A stretch of DNA of 64,000 nt, taken from positions 44,021,152 through 44,085,151 of the forward strand of contig CM022665.1 of assembly GCA_012295275.1 (NCBI GenBank), given 5' to 3'. Positions 62,596 through 64,000 of the stretch are shown piece by piece. A program made the position numbers and the translations under genes. This stretch comes from Chrysomallon squamiferum (Eukaryota > Mollusca > Gastropoda > Neomphalida > Peltospiridae). Every line of letters begins with the position of its first letter. Position 1 is the first letter of the stretch. The notes below the pieces were generated by a model, which was not told where the DNA came from, did no database searches, and saw only the letters and a program-made list of their open reading frames with translations.

Positions 62596-63816
62596 TATGA
62601 CATACTATTTCTTGTTATATGACCATTATTATTACTGAAACTGTTACTATTTATTTATTTATTATTCATAGATTATTATTATTATTATTATTTATTATTA
62701 TTTATGGCATTACTATTTCTTGTTATATGATGATTATTATTACTGACATTATTACTATTTATTTATTATTTATAGATTATTATTACTACTACTACTACTA
62801 CTACTACTGATATTATTTTTTTATTATTCTATATAGGTTATTTTACTAATATGTTTATTATTTTTTTACTCAGGTTTAACTCTAGTCAGCTTGGCCTGTT
62901 CGAGCAGACTCGAATCTAGTTTGTTTAATCAAGTGGATTACCTGGTCACTGATAAAGGTGCAGACCCCACCTTGCCTGATCTCAACAATCTCACACCTGT
63001 AAGTTTTTAAATCTCTGTGTCTCTCTGTATCTTTATCTATCTTTTTTCATCTTTACATCCTCTGTTTGTCAGTCTATCTCTTTTCTGTCTCTTTAATTTT
63101 TATATTCTCTGCTGTTCCTTTTATTATTATTATTATTTGTATATTTTTCATTATTTTTTATTTTTATTATTATTATTATTTTTTTTTATTTTTTTTTTTT
63201 TAAATGTTTTAAAATGTATTATTGTTTTTTTTTATTTTTTTATTTTTATTATTTTTATTATTTTTTTATTTTTTTTTTTTTTTTATTTTTAATTATTTAA
63301 TTATTATTATTATTATTATTATTATTATTTTTTCTCATGAGTGTCTCTTCTTTGATGATTTCTAACCTTTTTTCTTCTTCTGAAACTCCATTAGATTCTG
63401 TCATTTTTTACAAAAATCCATGTTTCATTTACAAAAATCCATGTTTCACTGACATTTTGCACTGAATCAATTAGTGAAATCATAAGGTTATATTTGTCAG
63501 AAATTTATATCTGATACAATTGTTTGAGTGGTATCTTGTTGGCCCCAAAAAATCAGCCAATTTTGCCCTAAGGTTTAAATGAAAAAATTACAGTAAATAA
63601 TCTTTTAATTTAGAGTTAATGTCTTCACTGATATTTAGTAAAAAGATATTGGAAAAAAAATTAACAACCAAAAGTACTTAGAATATTTATTTATTATTAT
63701 TATTATTTTTATTATTATTACTGTTATTATTATCATGAAATAAAAATATTTATTTTGTTATGTTTCAGCTTCATCATTTGGCTTCCAACAACATAAAAAT
63801 TGATGGTGATTATATG
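51219..63816 (+). CDS. ankyrin-repeat protein, probable invertebrate ANK-type poly(ADP-ribose) polymerase (N-terminal 861 residues, 19 exons)
   Basis: Nineteen exons with GT-AG borders encode about 861 residues and the gene runs off the window. Domain order: Ser/Thr N-terminus (1-30); basic segment with proline-directed sites (TPLKRQ, SPVL, TPKLK; 30-60); a compact predicted beta-rich domain (about 70-165, HYKKGAFLAV to DHTEIETILTNV); an acidic run (about 175-195); lysine-rich, NLS-like linkers (195-275); then at least 12-14 ankyrin repeats from about 297 to the end, with TPIHCAA, RPLHFAA, CPMHLAV and ADPNKAD hallmarks. Known family: ankyrin, WGR and PARP catalytic modules occur together in invertebrate PARPs such as C. 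elegans PME-5, and the VRYIQDVAMSRGGKEGNNAF stretch recalls that group. The WGR and catalytic parts would lie beyond 64,000, so activity is inference; another nuclear ankyrin protein is possible. No signal peptide or membrane segment is seen. One junction (exon 7/8) is out of phase. Many sense-strand T and ATT tracts fill the introns. Confidence 0.6.
52080..52240. repeat. ATC/ATT/ACT/GTT triplets in intron 1
   Basis: Trinucleotide tract on the sense strand as ATT/ACT/GTT, ending about 80 bp before exon 2. Confidence 0.9.
52324..52498 (+). CDS. exon 2, residues 25-83: basic segment and start of the folded domain
   Basis: Acceptor CTCCCCAG, donor GAGA|GTAATT. Encodes RKKVYNMEPRTPLKRQ, then proline-directed sites SPVL and TPKLK, and the first strand of the folded domain (ILIHYKKGAFLAVRGAE). 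TPLKR and the basic cluster are consistent with a CDK-type site next to a nuclear localisation signal. Ends in phase 1. Confidence 0.85.
52499..53065. repeat. intron 2 simple repeats: (GTTTAT)n, T-rich, (GTTA)n
   Basis: GTTTAT hexamers at about 52534-52565, T/ATTT sequence to 52822, then GTTA tetramers at 53001-53066 in which AGTAAGTTAGTTAGTTAGTT with ACTT occurs twice, a roughly 28-bp higher-order repeat. Confidence 0.9.
53103..53408 (+). CDS. exon 3, residues 83-185: folded domain and acidic run
   Basis: Acceptor ATTTTCAG, donor TCAG|GTGAAC. Residues NSFYLCKSLQNV, FNIQWLSL, VYKIDYVD and IETILTNVTM alternate hydrophobic and polar positions as in a small beta barrel (Tudor/agenet-like by pattern only). 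A helix-like KKRTEKVLQKAIKAERGE follows, then an uninterrupted Glu/Asp run. Ends in phase 1. Confidence 0.9.
53430..53565. repeat. intron 3 simple repeats: (ATTT)n, (GTTTAT)n, (TTTTTA)n
   Basis: The same GTTTAT hexamer as intron 2, about seven units at 53479-53527, flanked by ATTT and ATTTTT units. Confidence 0.92.
53689..53796 (+). CDS. exon 4, residues 185-221: acidic to lysine-rich linker
   Basis: Acceptor CTGTTACAG, donor CAGA|GTGAGA. Encodes DSEEEEEEESPAKKAKL and a Lys/Pro-rich tail. The SPAKKAKL string is NLS-like. The GAA triplet run is short and in frame. Phase 1 end. Confidence 0.85.
54191..54259 (+). CDS. exon 5, residues 221-244: lysine-rich linker
   Basis: Acceptor TATTTAAAG, donor AAAG|GTTAAA (weaker than its neighbours). 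Encodes NTAAVTKKEKKEKK and more lysines. Phases agree on both sides, which supports the call despite low complexity. Confidence 0.75.
54829..54946 (+). CDS. exon 6, residues 244-283: end of linker
   Basis: Acceptor AATTTCAG, strong donor ACAAA|GTGAGT. Encodes EKKPTKGPKVKKES, then PNPKIKILEVDPFFDT, where composition changes from basic linker to folded protein. Confidence 0.88.
55235..55351 (+). CDS. exon 7, residues 283-321: first ankyrin-like repeat
   Basis: Acceptor GATTTCAG, strong donor ATCGA|GTAAGT. Encodes KEKLPFISVPVQTKQ, then VFRAVSLNDKELLKNLIANE, an ankyrin helix pair without the TPLH motif. It ends in phase 2 (GA), which does not fit the start of exon 8. Confidence 0.85.
55594..55849. 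mobile_element. hAT-type MITE, 256 bp, in intron 7
   Basis: Left end CAGTGATGGATTAACC and right end (reverse complement) CAGGGCCAGAATTATACC are imperfect inverted termini of the hAT type; both subterminal regions carry TGCTTAGGGC. Flanking positions 55586-55593 and 55850-55857 are the identical octamer GTTGTAGC, the 8-bp duplication expected for hAT. It is too short to encode a transposase. Confidence 0.9.
55906..56072 (+). CDS. exon 8, residues about 323-378: ankyrin repeat
   Basis: Acceptor with a long T-tract (ATTTTTTTTTTCAG). The open, conserved-looking frame is LDIARSVGNRKTAVDLALEM, then GNKEILKTLLDD. That frame requires the preceding exon to end in phase 0; taken from exon 7 as called (GA+C) it meets TAG after 14 codons. 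Donor GGCAG|GTTAGA, phase 2 end, agreeing with exon 9. Confidence 0.85.
56119..56473. mobile_element. MITE-like element with 34-bp inverted ends, in intron 8
   Basis: Left end 56119-56152 (TGTGACCCATCACACTGAAC and on) and the complement of 56440-56473 match at 29 of 34 positions; the outer 14 bases TGTGACCCATCACA are identical. Length 355 bp with AT-rich interior and no long frame. I see no clear target-site duplication, so the superfamily is open. Confidence 0.8.
56883..56970 (+). CDS. exon 9, residues 378-407
   Basis: Acceptor TTAATTCAG, donor ACAAAA|GTGAGT. Encodes RYNQASLGVRYIQDV and SRGGKEGNNAFTK, a Gly/Arg/Asn loop between ankyrin units that looks like the family-specific insert of ANK-type PARPs. 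Phase 0 end. Confidence 0.88.
57440..57480. mobile_element. possible Tc1/mariner terminal fragment in intron 9
   Basis: GTGGACAAAATAATGGACAC followed by CTG resembles the terminal repeats of Tc1-type elements, which often carry an AATAATGGACACC-like string. Only one end is visible and no TA duplication can be assigned. Confidence 0.25.
57612..57740 (+). CDS. exon 10, residues 408-450
   Basis: Acceptor TTGTTTTTAG, donor AACAGG|GTAAAT. Encodes DLYEYDLDKINQYCMTALQH, then VDMDLIEILASS, an ankyrin-like helix pair. Phase 0 at both ends. Confidence 0.88.
57760..57950. repeat. T-rich tract of intron 10
   Basis: Nearly 190 bp of T with scattered A and G on the sense strand. Confidence 0.92.
58112..58234 (+). 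CDS. exon 11, residues 451-491
   Basis: Acceptor TTTTTTTAG, donor AAAGAG|GTAAAT. Encodes MQMFFSRIHKAIEHGQ, then KLAGKLVEEAEKHGG, an ankyrin-like unit. Phase 0 at both ends. Confidence 0.88.
58678..58920. repeat. (ATT)n / (ATC)n array in intron 11
   Basis: Two long ATT blocks (58680-58730, 58808-58863) separated by ATC/ATG triplets, ending only 12 bp before exon 12. Confidence 0.95.
58932..59176 (+). CDS. exon 12, residues 492-573: two canonical ankyrin repeats
   Basis: Acceptor TTATTCAAG follows a long ATT array. Encodes RGITPIHCAAINPNIKYLTR and RRPLHFAAACKGSAPLELLL, each with the T/RPxH helix-1 start. Donor CAACG|GTGTGT; phase 2 agrees with exon 13. This is the clearest ankyrin evidence in the window. 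Confidence 0.93.
59264..59365. repeat. (CATA)n in intron 12
   Basis: CATA tetramers with CA interruptions. Confidence 0.9.
59515..59627 (+). CDS. exon 13, residues 573-611: ankyrin repeat
   Basis: Acceptor AAAATTTCAG, donor GATG|GTAATT. Encodes RGASINEVDSQGNTAIHFAC and LDILLKKAKN. The repeat beta-hairpin (GASINEVD) spans the exon junction. Confidence 0.92.
60248..60357 (+). CDS. exon 14, residues 611-647: insert and ankyrin helix 1
   Basis: Acceptor TTTTTTTTAG, donor TACACT|GTAAGT. A loop (NSMEEGVSAKWGPGGINRPN) longer than a usual ankyrin turn precedes LCPMHLAVEHGYT. Phases agree on both sides. Confidence 0.92.
60820..60976 (+). CDS. exon 15, residues 648-700: ankyrin repeats
   Basis: Acceptor CTTTCCAG, donor CAAG|GTAAAG. 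Encodes DVVKILLKHGADVNKQ, completing the repeat begun in exon 14, and RSPLMMAAEKGSLDIARLLV with NGAIVELQ. Confidence 0.94.
61582..61793 (+). CDS. exon 16, residues 700-770: two ankyrin repeats
   Basis: Acceptor TTATTTCAG, strong donor TGGAAG|GTGAGT. Encodes RTALMHAIINGNSTIASYLL, LGADPNKADSSGNTPVHYAS and DAGADPNVVNVWK. Confidence 0.94.
61843..62112. repeat. T-rich and (ATT)n sequence of intron 16
   Basis: A long T run (61843-61880), then ATT triplets at 61916-61947 and 62087-62110. Confidence 0.93.
62184..62283 (+). CDS. exon 17, residues 771-804: ankyrin repeat
   Basis: Acceptor TTCTCACAG, donor AATG|GTGAGT. Encodes TSPVAIAFLKGHLGLVDFLL then KDVDINFRDDN. Confidence 0.93.
62476..62830. repeat. 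(ATT)n tandem blocks in intron 17
   Basis: A block consisting of an ATT tract, a CTTGTTATATGA-like spacer, ATTACTGAC and TATTTATTTATTATT TATAG-like sequence is repeated three times (about 62500, 62610 and 62720 starts), a tandem of about 110 bp built around microsatellites. Confidence 0.8.
62874..62998 (+). CDS. exon 18, residues 804-845: ankyrin repeat
   Basis: Acceptor TTTACTCAG, strong donor ACACCT|GTAAGT. Encodes GLTLVSLACSSRLESS, then VDYLVTDKGADPTLPDLNNL. The helix-1 to helix-2 distance is a few residues longer than canonical. Confidence 0.92.
63120..63335. repeat. T-rich and (ATT)n sequence of intron 18
   Basis: ATT triplets at 63121-63138 and 63300-63330 with T-rich sequence between. 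Confidence 0.92.
63769..63816 (+). CDS. exon 19, residues 846-861 (last exon visible)
   Basis: Acceptor TATGTTTCAG, donor TATATG|GTATGA. Encodes LHHLASNNIKIDGDYM, which completes the TPLHHLA motif across the exon 18/19 junction. Phase 0 at the end; no further exon is seen before 64,000. Confidence 0.85.
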
Positions 63817-64000
63817 GTATGAGCATTGATTTTTAAAATTGTTTTATTTGAGATCTGTACATTTTTTACTTTTATTTTCAGTGTCAGTCAATTTGCATTT
63901 TTAATTTTTTTTTATATGTATATTTTAATTTTAAAATTTCCTTTCGAAATTTAAAGAAAGATAGATAAATTGGATTTTAATCATTTTATTATCAGCTTTG

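Overview
This is eukaryotic, metazoan DNA. It is AT-rich, has GT-AG introns with long pyrimidine tracts, and carries a very heavy load of microsatellites and minisatellites. I infer an invertebrate, most likely a mollusc or another lophotrochozoan, from the style of the simple repeats, the short introns and the type of gene at the right end. No sequence feature fixes the species. There is no bacterial operon, rRNA gene, intact tRNA gene or CRISPR array.

Layout. From 1 to about 50,000 I find no gene that can be established. The stretch is a patchwork of three materials: (i) microsatellites, chiefly (CT)n/(GA)n, (GT)n/(CA)n, (TA)n, (ATT)n, (ACT)n, (TTTA)n, (GATA)n and (ATGT)n; (ii) at least eight minisatellite arrays, with units near 38, 110, 70, 28, 28 (degenerate), 21, 59 and 121 bp; (iii) short islands of non-repetitive, CpG-richer sequence. 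Some islands hold promoter-like motifs or very short open frames: a 36-codon frame at 482, a perfect TCTCGCGAGA palindrome at 30,846, and a YY1-type ATGGCTGCC start on the minus strand at 44,073. Dispersed repeats include tRNA-derived SINE heads (29.6, 31.05, 34.65 and 35.78 kb), a 118-bp hairpin (47.26 kb) and an inverted repeat around a (GA)n tract (39.7 kb).

From about 51.2 kb to the right edge, one plus-strand gene occupies the window. I resolve 19 coding exons (about 861 residues); the gene continues past 64,000. The product has a Ser/Thr-Pro and basic N-terminus, a compact predicted beta-rich domain, an acidic then lysine-rich linker, and at least a dozen ankyrin repeats. The order and the sequence character resemble the invertebrate ankyrin-containing poly(ADP-ribose) polymerases (the C. 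elegans PME-5 / 'tankyrase-like' group). In that group WGR and PARP catalytic domains follow the ankyrin repeats, and those would lie beyond this window, so the assignment rests on memory of the family and is moderate.

Two non-autonomous DNA transposons sit in introns of this gene. One is a 256-bp hAT-type MITE flanked by a perfect 8-bp target duplication in intron 7. The other is a roughly 355-bp element with 34-bp inverted ends in intron 8. The exon 7/exon 8 junction flanking the hAT MITE is the only one in the gene whose reading phases do not agree. It may hide a micro-exon, an alternative acceptor or an assembly error. A CCAAT box followed by a YY1-like ATGGCGGCC motif at about 50.1 kb is the best candidate promoter.
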